Shown here piece by piece: positions 56,549 through 64,000 of a stretch of 64,000 bases of DNA. The notes beneath the pieces are model-generated. The model had not been told where the DNA came from and searched no databases. It saw nothing but the letters and a program-made list of their open reading frames with translations. Location: positions 3,348,001 to 3,412,000 of the forward strand of contig NZ_CP114205.1 of the NCBI RefSeq assembly GCF_027497495.1, read 5' to 3'. Made by a program: the position numbers and the translations under genes. This DNA is from Streptomyces tubercidicus (GTDB taxonomy: Bacteria > Actinomycetota > Actinomycetes > Streptomycetales > Streptomycetaceae). The number at the start of each line of letters is the position of its first letter. Position 1 is the stretch's first letter.

Positions 56549-57334
56549 GTGGTGGCACCCACGAGCCGGCGGCTGGTCCTCGACCGCCGTGGCTCCACCG
56601 TCTGGGACGTACGAACACCCGTCGGCCGCTTCGCCGTCAAGCTGGGCTATCGCAGCCAGACGCACGCGTGGACGGCCCTGGCCCCCGCCCGGGAAGCCGC
56701 CATTCTCCGGCAACTCATTCCTGAAGAAGTGCGGTGTGGGGAATGGGAGGAAGGTACATGGAGCGCGCAGCCGTGGCGTGAGGGCGAGTCTCTCTACGCC
56801 TTGTGGGAGCCCTGTCGATACGCGCAGGAGGCCGCGGCCCCCGATCTCGATGAAGCGCTGTCATGTGCCGCTGTGCTGGCCAGGCTGCATCAGGACGGAT
56901 GGGCACACGGCGATGTCCAGCCCAATCACTTCATCATCGGGCCTAGCGGAGCCTTCCTCATCGATCTGGCTCTGGCGCACGGCGGCGAAGTTCCGGAGGA
57001 CTACGACTTCCGGTACCGAGGCTGCCTGGTCCACTACGAAGCGCCGGAGATCTCGCGGAGCATCCTGGAGAGCGGCACCGCTATGCCGACGAAAGAGGCC
57101 GATGTCTACGCGCTGGGCGCATCGTTCTTCCTCTCCGCCACCGGCCGGCGGCATGTCCCCTACCCGGACGACGCCGACCGGAGGGAGCAGCGGCAAGCCA
57201 TCGTGGACAAGCCGCACCGGCCGATCACCGTGCCGGGGGCGCTGGGCGAGCTCATTGAGCGGATGATGAGCCGCGATCCGGCAGAGCGGCCGAGTAGTGC
57301 CGACGTCTACCAGGAACTGCGTCACGCGCGCTGA
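56549..57334 (+). CDS. Protein-kinase-like protein
   Basis: 261 residues from GTG 56549 (GTG 56552 also possible). The ATP lysine is Lys31 (RFAVKLGY), the catalytic loop is WAHGDVQPNHFII (His120, Asp122, Asn126), and the metal motif appears as LIDLALAHGG, with YEAPEIS for the APE site and EADVYALGASFF for the F helix. DFG is replaced by DLA but the Asp is kept. The glycine loop is short and weak. This could be a small Ser/Thr kinase or a small-molecule kinase; no sensor domain or membrane segment is attached. Last gene of the 55.5-57.3 kb unit. Confidence 0.75.
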   Translation: MVAPTSRRLVLDRRGSTVWDVRTPVGRFAVKLGYRSQTHAWTALAPAREAAILRQLIPEEVRCGEWEEGTWSAQPWREGESLYALWEPCRYAQEAAAPDLDEALSCAAVLARLHQDGWAHGDVQPNHFIIGPSGAFLIDLALAHGGEVPEDYDFRYRGCLVHYEAPEISRSILESGTAMPTKEADVYALGASFFLSATGRRHVPYPDDADRREQRQAIVDKPHRPITVPGALGELIERMMSRDPAERPSSADVYQELRHAR

Positions 57335-57355
57335 GCAGCGCCCCCTACCCCGGCC

Positions 57356-58282
57356 TCACACCGTCCCGAACCACGTCTCCGCCAGGGACTCCAAGGTCGG
57401 CTCGGGTGGGGCGGGGAGTTCGCGGAGGTAGCGGGCGAGGTTGCCGTAGACGTGGAGGAGGGTGTGGGTGAGGAGGTCGGTGGGGGTGAAGGTCTCGCCG
57501 TAGGCGCGGAGGATGCGGGAGAGGAGGCGGGGGTCGGCGCGGGAGACGTGGAGGCCGACGGTGACGAAGTCGTAGGCGGGTCGGCCGAGCATCGCGGGTT
57601 CGAAGTCGAGGAGGCCGGTCAGCCGCCAGTCGTCGTGCTCGTCGACGGTCAGGTGCTGGCGCATGAACGCGGTGTGGAGGAGGACATCGGGCCCGGGGGC
57701 GCATGGCGGCGCGGCGGCGAGGAAGTCGGGGATCTGTTCCAGCCAGGGGGCGGGGAGGCCGTGGGCGCGCTGGCGGTCGACCGCCGTGGTGCGCCGGCCG
57801 TCGAGGAAGGCGTCCCAGTCGCCGGGGCCGAGGACGCCGGTGAGCGGTGACGGGTCCAGGGCGTGCAGGGCGGCCAGGGTCTCACCAGCTTCGGTGGCGA
57901 TCCGGTCCTGGTCGGCGCGGGGTATGCGGGGCCAGGTGACGGCCAGATCGGTGCCGCGGAGACGGGACATCAGGATGTAGCGCCAGCCGTTCTCGTACTC
58001 ACCGGCGTCGTGGACGTAGGGGGTGGGGATCGGGAGACGGCCCTGGAGGTGGGTGAGGACGTGGGCCTCGGTCTCCCCGACGTCGGCAGCGGCGGCGGGG
58101 AAGAGCTTGAGGACGAAGCGATTTCCGACGGCGTAGACGGGCTGGGAGCCGGCCGGATAGCGGGTGAGGGGGTCGGCGCGGATACCGAGCCGGGTGCAGA
58201 GCGCGGCGGCGCCCGGCCGCATCACCGCTTCGTCGGGGACGATCGCGTCCCACTCGTCGTCCGTGTCCACGCGAGGCAGCAT
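57356..58282 (-). CDS. Phosphotransferase-family (APH-like) protein with altered catalytic loop
   Basis: 308 residues from ATG 58282. The N-lobe has Lys59 (NRFVLKLFPAAAAD), and LMSRLRGTDL is the hinge. The usual HGD of the catalytic loop reads HTA (His203, LLHTAFMRQHL), while the second Asp is kept at GLLDFEP (Asp226). Loss of the catalytic Asp suggests a pseudokinase or a variant subfamily. Substrate unknown; antibiotic phosphorylation should not be assumed. Convergent with the kinase-like gene. The 386-base gap on its upstream side (58283-58668) is low-complexity GC repeats plus a stem-loop. Confidence 0.78.
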   Translation of the reverse strand: MLPRVDTDDEWDAIVPDEAVMRPGAAALCTRLGIRADPLTRYPAGSQPVYAVGNRFVLKLFPAAAADVGETEAHVLTHLQGRLPIPTPYVHDAGEYENGWRYILMSRLRGTDLAVTWPRIPRADQDRIATEAGETLAALHALDPSPLTGVLGPGDWDAFLDGRRTTAVDRQRAHGLPAPWLEQIPDFLAAAPPCAPGPDVLLHTAFMRQHLTVDEHDDWRLTGLLDFEPAMLGRPAYDFVTVGLHVSRADPRLLSRILRAYGETFTPTDLLTHTLLHVYGNLARYLRELPAPPEPTLESLAETWFGTV

Positions 58283-58636
58283 GCGCGGACGGTAGGGCGG
58301 GGAGCGGGACGGCGGCAAAGGGTTTTCGGCGGGCGGGGGAGGGGCAGCGCAGAGGGAGCGGCGGGGGCAGACGCCGGGGCCGGGGCCGGGCCAGGCGCCG
58401 GGCAAGGGGCCGGGGCCGGGTCAGGAACCGGGCCAGGCCCCGGAAGCCATCCGCCTCATACCTAAGGGAAGTTGGGGTCCGCCCCGCGGCGGAAGGCATC
58501 GCACCCGTAGGACGACGCCGCCGCGCCGGGGCATTCGTAGCGTGCGGAACCGGCGCCCCCAGGGCCGGACCGTCGCGAGCGCTTCGTGGGCGCGGTGGTG
58601 ATGCTGCCGCTGGCCGTGCTCCACGACAAGGGCCGG

Positions 58637-58663
58637 CGGGCCGCTGGGTTCACCGGCGGCCCG
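58637..58663 (-). terminator. Stem-loop after the NmrA-like gene
   Basis: cgggccgctgg (58637-58647) pairs with ccggcggcccg (58653-58663) with one G-T pair and a five-base loop, six bases past the stop. Confidence 0.65.
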
Positions 58664-58668
58664 GACGG

Positions 58669-59550
58669 TCAGGAGAAGTCGGCGGCATGATCGTGCGCCC
58701 ACTGGGCGAACGTCCGGGGCGGCCGTCCGGTGATCCGCTCGACGGCGTCCGAGACGGGGAAGGCCAGGGCGTCGACCGACTGGCCGACCATCCGGACCAG
58801 TTCCAGTGCGGCCTCCTTGGGGAAGTGCGGCCCGGCCATCGCCTCGGCCGCCGCCTCCTCGGAGATCTCCTCGACCCGGATCTCCTTGCCGGTCGCCCGG
58901 CCGATCTCGGCGACCTGCTGGGCCACGGTCAGCTCCTCGGGGCCGGTGACGGGATACGCCTGGCCGAGGTGTGCGCCGGTGCGGTCCAGGAGGGCGGCGG
59001 CCGCGACATCCGCGAGGTCGGCCTCGTGGACGGGGACGCCCCGGGCGCCCGGGTGCGCGTCGCGGACCACGCCGGACGTACGGATCGACGGGGCCCAGGC
59101 CAGCGCGTTGGTGGCGTAGTTGCCGCCGCGGACAAAGGTCCACTCCAGGCCGGAGCCCCGCACCGCGCGCTCCAGACCGGCGTGCAGCCGGGCGACGTGG
59201 TGGCTGTCGTCGGCCGGGGTATCGGTCACCGCCATCGAGGAGTTGAGGACGATCCGGCGGACCCCGGCCCGTACGGCGGCCCCGGTCAGCGCCACCGCGG
59301 CCCGGTCGCCGCCGGCCGCGAGATTGAGGAACAGCGCGTCGGCGCCGGTCAACAGCGGTACGAGGTCGTCGGTTTCGGTGAGGTCGGCGCGCACGGTCTC
59401 GGCCGCGGCGGGCAGCCCGGCGCGGGCCGGATCGCGGGTCAGCGCGCGTACCGCGGCGCCGTCCGCGAGGAGCCGGTCAACAAGTGCGCGACCGATATTG
59501 CCAGTTGCGCCGGTCACAATGATCATGGAAGTAGCGTCCTGCGACTTCAT
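58669..59550 (-). CDS. NmrA-like NAD(P)-binding oxidoreductase
   Basis: 293 residues from ATG 59550; ATG 59526 is the main alternative. The N-terminal dinucleotide motif is VTGATGNIGRALVDRLL (GxxGxxG). Later features are RRIVLNSSMAV, WTFVRGGNYATNALAW and PVHEADLADVAAAAL, as in NmrA/SDR-a5 proteins that act as redox sensors or quinone and flavonoid reductases. No catalytic YxxxK is evident. Stands alone on the minus strand. Physiological role unknown. Confidence 0.85.
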   Translation of the reverse strand: MKSQDATSMIIVTGATGNIGRALVDRLLADGAAVRALTRDPARAGLPAAAETVRADLTETDDLVPLLTGADALFLNLAAGGDRAAVALTGAAVRAGVRRIVLNSSMAVTDTPADDSHHVARLHAGLERAVRGSGLEWTFVRGGNYATNALAWAPSIRTSGVVRDAHPGARGVPVHEADLADVAAAALLDRTGAHLGQAYPVTGPEELTVAQQVAEIGRATGKEIRVEEISEEAAAEAMAGPHFPKEAALELVRMVGQSVDALAFPVSDAVERITGRPPRTFAQWAHDHAADFS

Positions 59551-59725
59551 GGGATGACAACCGCCTTCCGTTTGTTGGGTGAATGAGCAGAATGCGAGGA
59601 AGAGAATGAATAAGCCGGACAATGGCGCGGAGAGTCCAGGTATGGATCAATGGGCGGGGACAAGCCGCATCGTGTCGTCCGGGTCACAAGACAGGTGACG
59701 GTAGTTCAAGTCACCGTCCATGCAC

Positions 59726-59739
59726 GGCAATTTTTTGCC
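59726..59739. promoter_or_regulatory. Short A/T-centred palindrome before the LmeA-like gene
   Basis: ggcaa and ttgcc surround tttt, about 85 bases before the LmeA-like ATG, in the 274-base divergent gap shared with the NmrA-like gene. Possible operator; weak. Confidence 0.3.
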
Positions 59740-59824
59740 AACACCGGCGGGACAACCGTCATCTATCCGACTTACTCACGGTTCGACTTGCGTTCGAGGG
59801 ACCCGCTCGTGGTGAGATGAACGG

Positions 59825-61216
59825 ATGCGAACCCCCACACGCATATCTTCACCCTCGCCCACGCCCGCCGCGCAGCAGTCTCCGCATTCCGCCGCGCCGG
59901 GCGCCGTGGACGACCCCACCGGCGACACCAGAACGCTCGACACGGTCAATCCGTACGCGGACCTGGCAGCCCTCGCCGACCCCGAGCCGGAGCCGGAACC
60001 CGCCCCGGAATACGACTCGTTCGACGCCGACGGCACGCCCCGGCGCCGCACCTACCTGAACGAGCGCGACGACAGCGACGACCCGCTGGGCCTCGGGCTG
60101 CGCTCGGACGACGAACCCGGCGAGGCATGGAAGCCGCCGAGCCACCGCCGCGGGAACCGCCGCAAGAAGCGCGGACTCAGCCGCTTCGCCGCGATGTCGA
60201 TCGCCCTGAAGCTGCTGGTCACGGCGCTGGTCGGGGTGGCATTCCTGACGCTCTTCGACCGGTTCGCGGTGCTGTACGTACAGAACGCGGCCGCGAAAAA
60301 GGTGAAGGACGCGCTGCATCTGAACGCCACTCCCGAGGTCGACATCAAGGGATTCCCATTCCTCACCCAGGTCATGGACAAGCACGTCGACCAGGTGAAA
60401 GTCACGATTCCCGACCTGGCCGCCGACCGGGTTTCGCTGGCGAAATTCGAGGCCACCGCGAACGATGTCCGCATCGACGGCGATCTGCCCAGCTCCATCA
60501 AGGGCGCCACGATCGGCACCATGCACGGCAGTGTGCTGCTCGCCTTCGACGACATGAATCGCGAGCTGGGGGCCTCGCAGGTGAAGTTCAGCGAGCGGGG
60601 TCCCAATGCGGTCCGCGCGGTCGGTCAATTGCCGATCGCCGGCCATGAACTGCGCGTACGGGCCGAGGCGAAGATCCGGCGGGCCGGTGACCGCGGTGTC
60701 TCCACCGACATCAGCCGGATGCGCCTGGACATCGGCGATATCGCCGTCTACCGCCCCGGCACCGGCAAGGAGGAGGGCCTGCGGCTGACCCGGAAGACCG
60801 CCGCCGAGCTGAGCCGGCAGGCCGCCAAGGTCAAGTCGATGCTGGCCATCCCGGCGATCGCCGACCAGGTCGGCATCCCCAAGCCGTACATCCAAGATGC
60901 GCTGCGCAATGAGGAGAAGCTGCACCAGCTGACCGGGTCGCCGCGCTTCGTCCATAAGCTGATGAAGGTCAACCTGGTCGATGTGGTGGCCGACCACCCG
61001 TGGCTGCTGCAGAAGGTCGGCATCGACCCGAAGATCCTCGGCGCGCTGACCGGACTCACCAAGCCGCAGCTCGCGGACCAGCTCTCGCTGTCCTTCCAGC
61101 TCCCCAAGACGCCCGGGAACGTCCGGCTGCGCAAAATCTCCGTCGAGGAGGACGGCATCCGCGCCGACATCGGCGGGACGGAGCTGCCGTTCGGGGACGC
61201 GGCGAAGAAGAAGTAG
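59825..61216 (+). CDS. LmeA-family (DUF2993) lipid-binding protein
   Basis: 463 residues from ATG 59825. A disordered acidic/Pro N-terminus (1-~115), then a basic patch (RRGNRRKKRGLSR) and one membrane segment (~125-145: ALKLLVTALVGVAFLTLFDR) place the rest outside. The C-terminal part (~155-460) is a DUF2993 domain: VDIKGFPFLTQVMDKHVDQV, VGQLPIAGHELRV, PKTPGNVRLRKISVEEDGI. Mycobacterial LmeA binds phosphoinositides and supports lipomannan synthesis, so a phospholipid-handling role in the periplasmic space is likely. Usual Streptomyces length. Confidence 0.88.
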   Translation: MRTPTRISSPSPTPAAQQSPHSAAPGAVDDPTGDTRTLDTVNPYADLAALADPEPEPEPAPEYDSFDADGTPRRRTYLNERDDSDDPLGLGLRSDDEPGEAWKPPSHRRGNRRKKRGLSRFAAMSIALKLLVTALVGVAFLTLFDRFAVLYVQNAAAKKVKDALHLNATPEVDIKGFPFLTQVMDKHVDQVKVTIPDLAADRVSLAKFEATANDVRIDGDLPSSIKGATIGTMHGSVLLAFDDMNRELGASQVKFSERGPNAVRAVGQLPIAGHELRVRAEAKIRRAGDRGVSTDISRMRLDIGDIAVYRPGTGKEEGLRLTRKTAAELSRQAAKVKSMLAIPAIADQVGIPKPYIQDALRNEEKLHQLTGSPRFVHKLMKVNLVDVVADHPWLLQKVGIDPKILGALTGLTKPQLADQLSLSFQLPKTPGNVRLRKISVEEDGIRADIGGTELPFGDAAKKK

Positions 61217-61240
61217 CGGGAGAAGAGGTAGCGGAAGCGC

Positions 61241-61290
61241 GCCGTAAGGGCCGTAGGGGGCGGGCCTGCCCCTTACGGCCCTTACGGCCC
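61241..61290 (+). terminator. Hairpin whose 3' arm starts the 9-bp repeat
   Basis: gccgtaagggccgta (61241-61255) with the next g-run can pair with the ccccttacggcccttacggc stretch at 61271-61290, giving about 19 bp with one bulge, 24 bases after the LmeA-like stop. Confidence 0.6.
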
Positions 61291-61434
61291 TTACGGCCCT
61301 TACGGCCCTTACGGCCCTTACGGCCCTTACGGCCCTTACGGCCCTTACGGCCCTTACGGCCCTTACGGCCCTTACGGCCCTTACGGCCCTTACGGCCCTT
61401 ACGGCCCTTAGGGGCCTTAGGGGCCTTAGGGGCC
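61272..61434. repeat. 9-bp tandem array, 15 exact units plus 3 variant units
   Basis: cttacggcc repeats 15 times without a change (61272-61406), followed by three ttaggggcc units (61408-61434). The stop codon of the histidine kinase gene falls within the last variant unit. Not CRISPR: no spacers. Copy number is likely to vary between strains or in assembly. Confidence 0.95.
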
Positions 61435-62919
61435 TTGGCGGCCCGGCTGCCCTGGCATCCCCGGCTCCGGCATCCCCGGCGGAGGCGTCGCCGCCCCCGG
61501 CAGCGTCAGTACCGCCTCCGTGCCGCCGACGTCCGCGGAGCGGAGCCGTACCGCGCCGCCCGCCTGTTCCGCCGTACGGGCCACGATCGACAGGCCCAGG
61601 CCGCTGCCCGGCAGGCTGCGGGCGGACGGGGAGCGCCAGAACCGTTCGAAGACATGCGGGAGTTCGTCCTGCGGAATGCCGGGGCCGTGATCTCGTACGG
61701 TCAGCTCGCCGCGGGTCAGCCGCACCTCGACGGTCCCGCCGGCCGGGCTGAACTTCACCGCGTTGTCCAGCAGATTGACCACCGCCCGCTCCAGCGGGGC
61801 CGGCTCCGCCCGGACGAACCAGGACTGGAGGTCGGCCGCGATGGTCAGCGACGGGCCGCGCAGCCGGGCCCGCTCCAGCGCCGCGTCGACGATCTCGTGC
61901 AGCGCCACCACCGCGATGGCGCTCTGGCCCGGCGCCGGTGGCCTGGACAGCTCCTGGAGATCGCCGATCAGCGCCGCCAGCTCCCCCATCTGCGCCTTCA
62001 CCGAGGCCAGCAGCGCCTCCTTGTCGGCGGGCGGGATCGGCCGGCCGGACCGCTCGCTGCGCACCAGCAGATCGATGTTGGTACGCAACGAGGTCAGCGG
62101 CGTCCGCAGCTCATGGCCCGCGTCCGCGATCAGCTGCTGCTGGAGGTCGCGGGAGGCGGCCAGCGCCGCGGTCATGGTGTTGAACGAGCGGGAGAGCCGG
62201 GCGATCTCGTCCTCGCCGTCGGCCGGGATACGGATCGCCAAGTCCTCGGTACGGGCGACATGTTCGACCGCGTCGGTCAGCCGGTCCACCGGTTTGAGGC
62301 CGGAGCGCGCGATGACCAGACCGGCGGTGCCCGCGCCGACGACGCCCAGCCCCGCGACGGCCGCCAGCAGCAGCGCCAGCCGGTTCAGCGCGCTGTCGAC
62401 CTCGGTCAGCGGACGCGAGATGGACACCGCGAACTGCACGCCTTGGACGCCGATGTGCTTGGTCAGCACCCGGACGTCCGCACCCTCGGTGGTGACCGCG
62501 TCATGCAGGGTGTCCCGCGCCAGGCCCTGCGCCACCGCGACATCCGCGCGCTGCACCCGCACCGGCTGGGAGTTGGGCCCGATGCAGCGCGAGCCGTCGA
62601 CCTGCACGATCTGGACGTTGTAGTACGAGGGCGGGGCGTTCTTGCTCTCGTCCGGGTCGGTGCGCTGGCAGTTGGCGTAGGTCAGCTGGAGGTAATCCGC
62701 GGGGACGCTGACGTTCTGCAGCGAGCTGTCCACCTCGTCGCGCAGCTGGGCCCGGGTGAGCAGCCAGCACGCCAGCGCGGAGACCGCCACCGCCACCGCG
62801 ACCGCGGCCGCCGTCAGCAGGGTCAGCCGCTGGCGCAGCGGCAGCCGCGCGATCCAGGCGCCGAGCCTGCTGCGCGCGCCGCCCGCCGCCGCTCCCCCGC
62901 CCGTGGTCGCCGTGCTCAT
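61426..62919 (-). CDS. Sensor histidine kinase (MprB-like)
   Basis: 497 residues from ATG 62919. Two membrane helices (~38-55 and ~180-205) enclose an extracytoplasmic sensor (~60-175) with two cysteines (ANCQRTD, SRCIGPN). HAMP (~205-255), HisKA with [13 protein letters not shown], and ATPase ([31 protein letters not shown]) follow. It shares ATGA with the response regulator gene upstream, and a HtrA-like protease gene is next in line. This order recalls mprAB-pepD, an envelope-stress system in mycobacteria. The C-terminus is Pro/Gly-rich and runs into the 9-bp array. Confidence 0.9.
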   Translation of the reverse strand: MSTATTGGGAAAGGARSRLGAWIARLPLRQRLTLLTAAAVAVAVAVSALACWLLTRAQLRDEVDSSLQNVSVPADYLQLTYANCQRTDPDESKNAPPSYYNVQIVQVDGSRCIGPNSQPVRVQRADVAVAQGLARDTLHDAVTTEGADVRVLTKHIGVQGVQFAVSISRPLTEVDSALNRLALLLAAVAGLGVVGAGTAGLVIARSGLKPVDRLTDAVEHVARTEDLAIRIPADGEDEIARLSRSFNTMTAALAASRDLQQQLIADAGHELRTPLTSLRTNIDLLVRSERSGRPIPPADKEALLASVKAQMGELAALIGDLQELSRPPAPGQSAIAVVALHEIVDAALERARLRGPSLTIAADLQSWFVRAEPAPLERAVVNLLDNAVKFSPAGGTVEVRLTRGELTVRDHGPGIPQDELPHVFERFWRSPSARSLPGSGLGLSIVARTAEQAGGAVRLRSADVGGTEAVLTLPGAATPPPGMPEPGMPGQPGRQGP

Positions 62920-63653
62920 TCCGCCCCGCCGTCCGTCCGCAGGACGTAGCCGACCCCCCGCACGGTGTGCACCAGCCGCGGTTCGCCGCCCGCTTCCGTC
63001 TTGCGGCGCAGATACATCACATACACATCGAGGGAGTTGGAGGTGGGCTCGAAGTCGAAGCCCCATACGGCCTTCAGGATCTGCTCACGGGTGAGCACCT
63101 GCCGCGGATGGGCGAGGAACATCTCCAGCAGTGTGAACTCCGTACGGGTCAGCTCGACCTGCCTGCTGCCGCGGGTCACCTCCCGGGTCGCCAGGTCCAT
63201 CCGCAGATCGGCGAAGCTCAGCACCTCGCCCTCCACGGGCGGCGCACCGGCGGCCGCCGCGTACGAGCTGCGGCGCAGCAGTGCGCGGATCCGGGCGAGC
63301 AGCTCATCCAGCTCGAAGGGCTTGACGAGATAGTCGTCGGCACCGGCGTCCAGCCCCGTGACCCGGTCGCCGACGGTGTCCCGGGCGGTCAGCATCAGGA
63401 TCGGCACGGTCACTCCGCTCGCCCGTAGTCTGCGGGCGGCGGTCAGCCCGTCCATACGGGGCATCAGGACATCGAGCACGATCAGTTCCGGGTCACAGGA
63501 CGCGACCTTCTCGACCGCGTCCAGACCGTCGACCGCCTGCTCGGTCACATACCCCTCGAAGACCAGCGAGCGTTGCAGGGCCTCACGGACCGCTGGCTCA
63601 TCGTCGACGATCAGGATGCGGGCGGGGTGGTCACCGTGCTCGGCGGGGCTCAT
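62916..63653 (-). CDS. Response regulator (MprA-like, OmpR family)
   Basis: 245 residues from ATG 63653, with gaggt upstream. Receiver domain (~12-125) with DDE, Asp in [13 protein letters not shown], Thr in LTARDT and KPF; winged helix (~150-240: [32 protein letters not shown]). Partner of the overlapping histidine kinase. Related mycobacterial MprA answers to envelope stress and regulates PepD; the same adjacency suggests similar work here. Confidence 0.92.
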   Translation of the reverse strand: MSPAEHGDHPARILIVDDEPAVREALQRSLVFEGYVTEQAVDGLDAVEKVASCDPELIVLDVLMPRMDGLTAARRLRASGVTVPILMLTARDTVGDRVTGLDAGADDYLVKPFELDELLARIRALLRRSSYAAAAGAPPVEGEVLSFADLRMDLATREVTRGSRQVELTRTEFTLLEMFLAHPRQVLTREQILKAVWGFDFEPTSNSLDVYVMYLRRKTEAGGEPRLVHTVRGVGYVLRTDGGAE

Positions 63654-63789
63654 GTGCGTGGTTACCTCGGACCTCGGGTGGCTGCGGACGGCTTTGTCTT
63701 CAGCCTTGCACGACGACGGGCGATCGGAGAGCGGTGGCGCAAGGCCGCTTGTCCCGGGCGGGCGGTCGGACCCCGCCCCGGGCGGGCGG

Positions 63790-64000
<211 letters not shown>

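Noticed and set aside
57356..58282. Aminoglycoside resistance gene
   Set aside because: The catalytic loop lacks the required Asp, and the family has many non-antibiotic members.
59770..59815. tRNA T-arm-like ggttcgac...gttcgag text
   Set aside because: No acceptor or anticodon stem can be built around it.
61272..61434. CRISPR-like regularity
   Set aside because: Nine-base units repeat directly without spacers.

Overview
The window is high-GC chromosomal DNA with frequent GTG starts, GTGA/ATGA gene overlaps, mycothiol genes, CarD, PhoR-PhoP and many XRE-TPR regulators. This points to a Streptomyces or close relative. From memory, much of the order (MsiK-like ATPase, RlmB, CysS, IspF-IspD, CarD, PhoP-PhoR/PhoU, Gpm, MshA, and later Nudix-CHAD-Ppk, MshD, 5'-nucleotidase, two-component pair and HtrA protease) resembles the S. 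coelicolor core around SCO4240 to SCO4155. I could not align it.

Layout. 1-22.4 kb is mostly conserved core: sugar-ABC ATPase (3' part), nucleotidyltransferase, DoxX-type membrane protein, rlmB, cysS, flavin/F420 oxidoreductase, ispF-ispD, carD, a lipoprotein, phoR-phoP and divergent phoU with two PHO boxes between them, a small cysteine-rich peptide beside a DUF4242 nickel-binding-type protein, gpmA, an MFS transporter, a YbjN protein, mshA, a methyltransferase, and a MmyB-type regulator divergent from an aldo/keto reductase. 22.5-32.6 kb is a four-gene operon of large, uncharacterised proteins (one tail-fibre-like, one with a DUF6603-like region). 32.9-43.1 kb is an accessory patch: Nudix hydrolase, XRE-TPR regulator, two sets of tiny coupled ORFs that share a paralogous first gene, an extra full-length DNA polymerase III alpha subunit, a class IV aminotransferase and an XRE-SUMF1 fusion. 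It also carries a chimeric scar built from two local segments. 43.1-53.3 kb returns to core: a Nudix-CHAD-Ppk polyphosphate operon, an ABC transporter, mshD and a secreted 5'-nucleotidase. 53.5-57.3 kb is a second accessory cassette (SLOG-like protein, XRE-TPR regulator, DUF6415-like protein, zinc-site protein, kinase-like protein). 57.4-64 kb holds an APH-like protein, an NmrA-like oxidoreductase, an LmeA-type lipid-binding protein, a 9-bp tandem repeat, an MprA/MprB-type two-component system and the 3' end of an HtrA-like protease.

How the genes work together. Phosphate is the strongest theme: phoRP/phoU, ppk with its CHAD partner, and an exported 5'-nucleotidase. Mycothiol is second (mshA, mshD, with cysS supplying cysteinyl-tRNA in the same core). 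The most interesting material is the large-protein operon and the patch around the additional dnaE, where duplicated 5' modules and chains of micro-ORFs suggest recent rearrangement. No tRNA, rRNA, CRISPR array, transposase or integrase was recognised.
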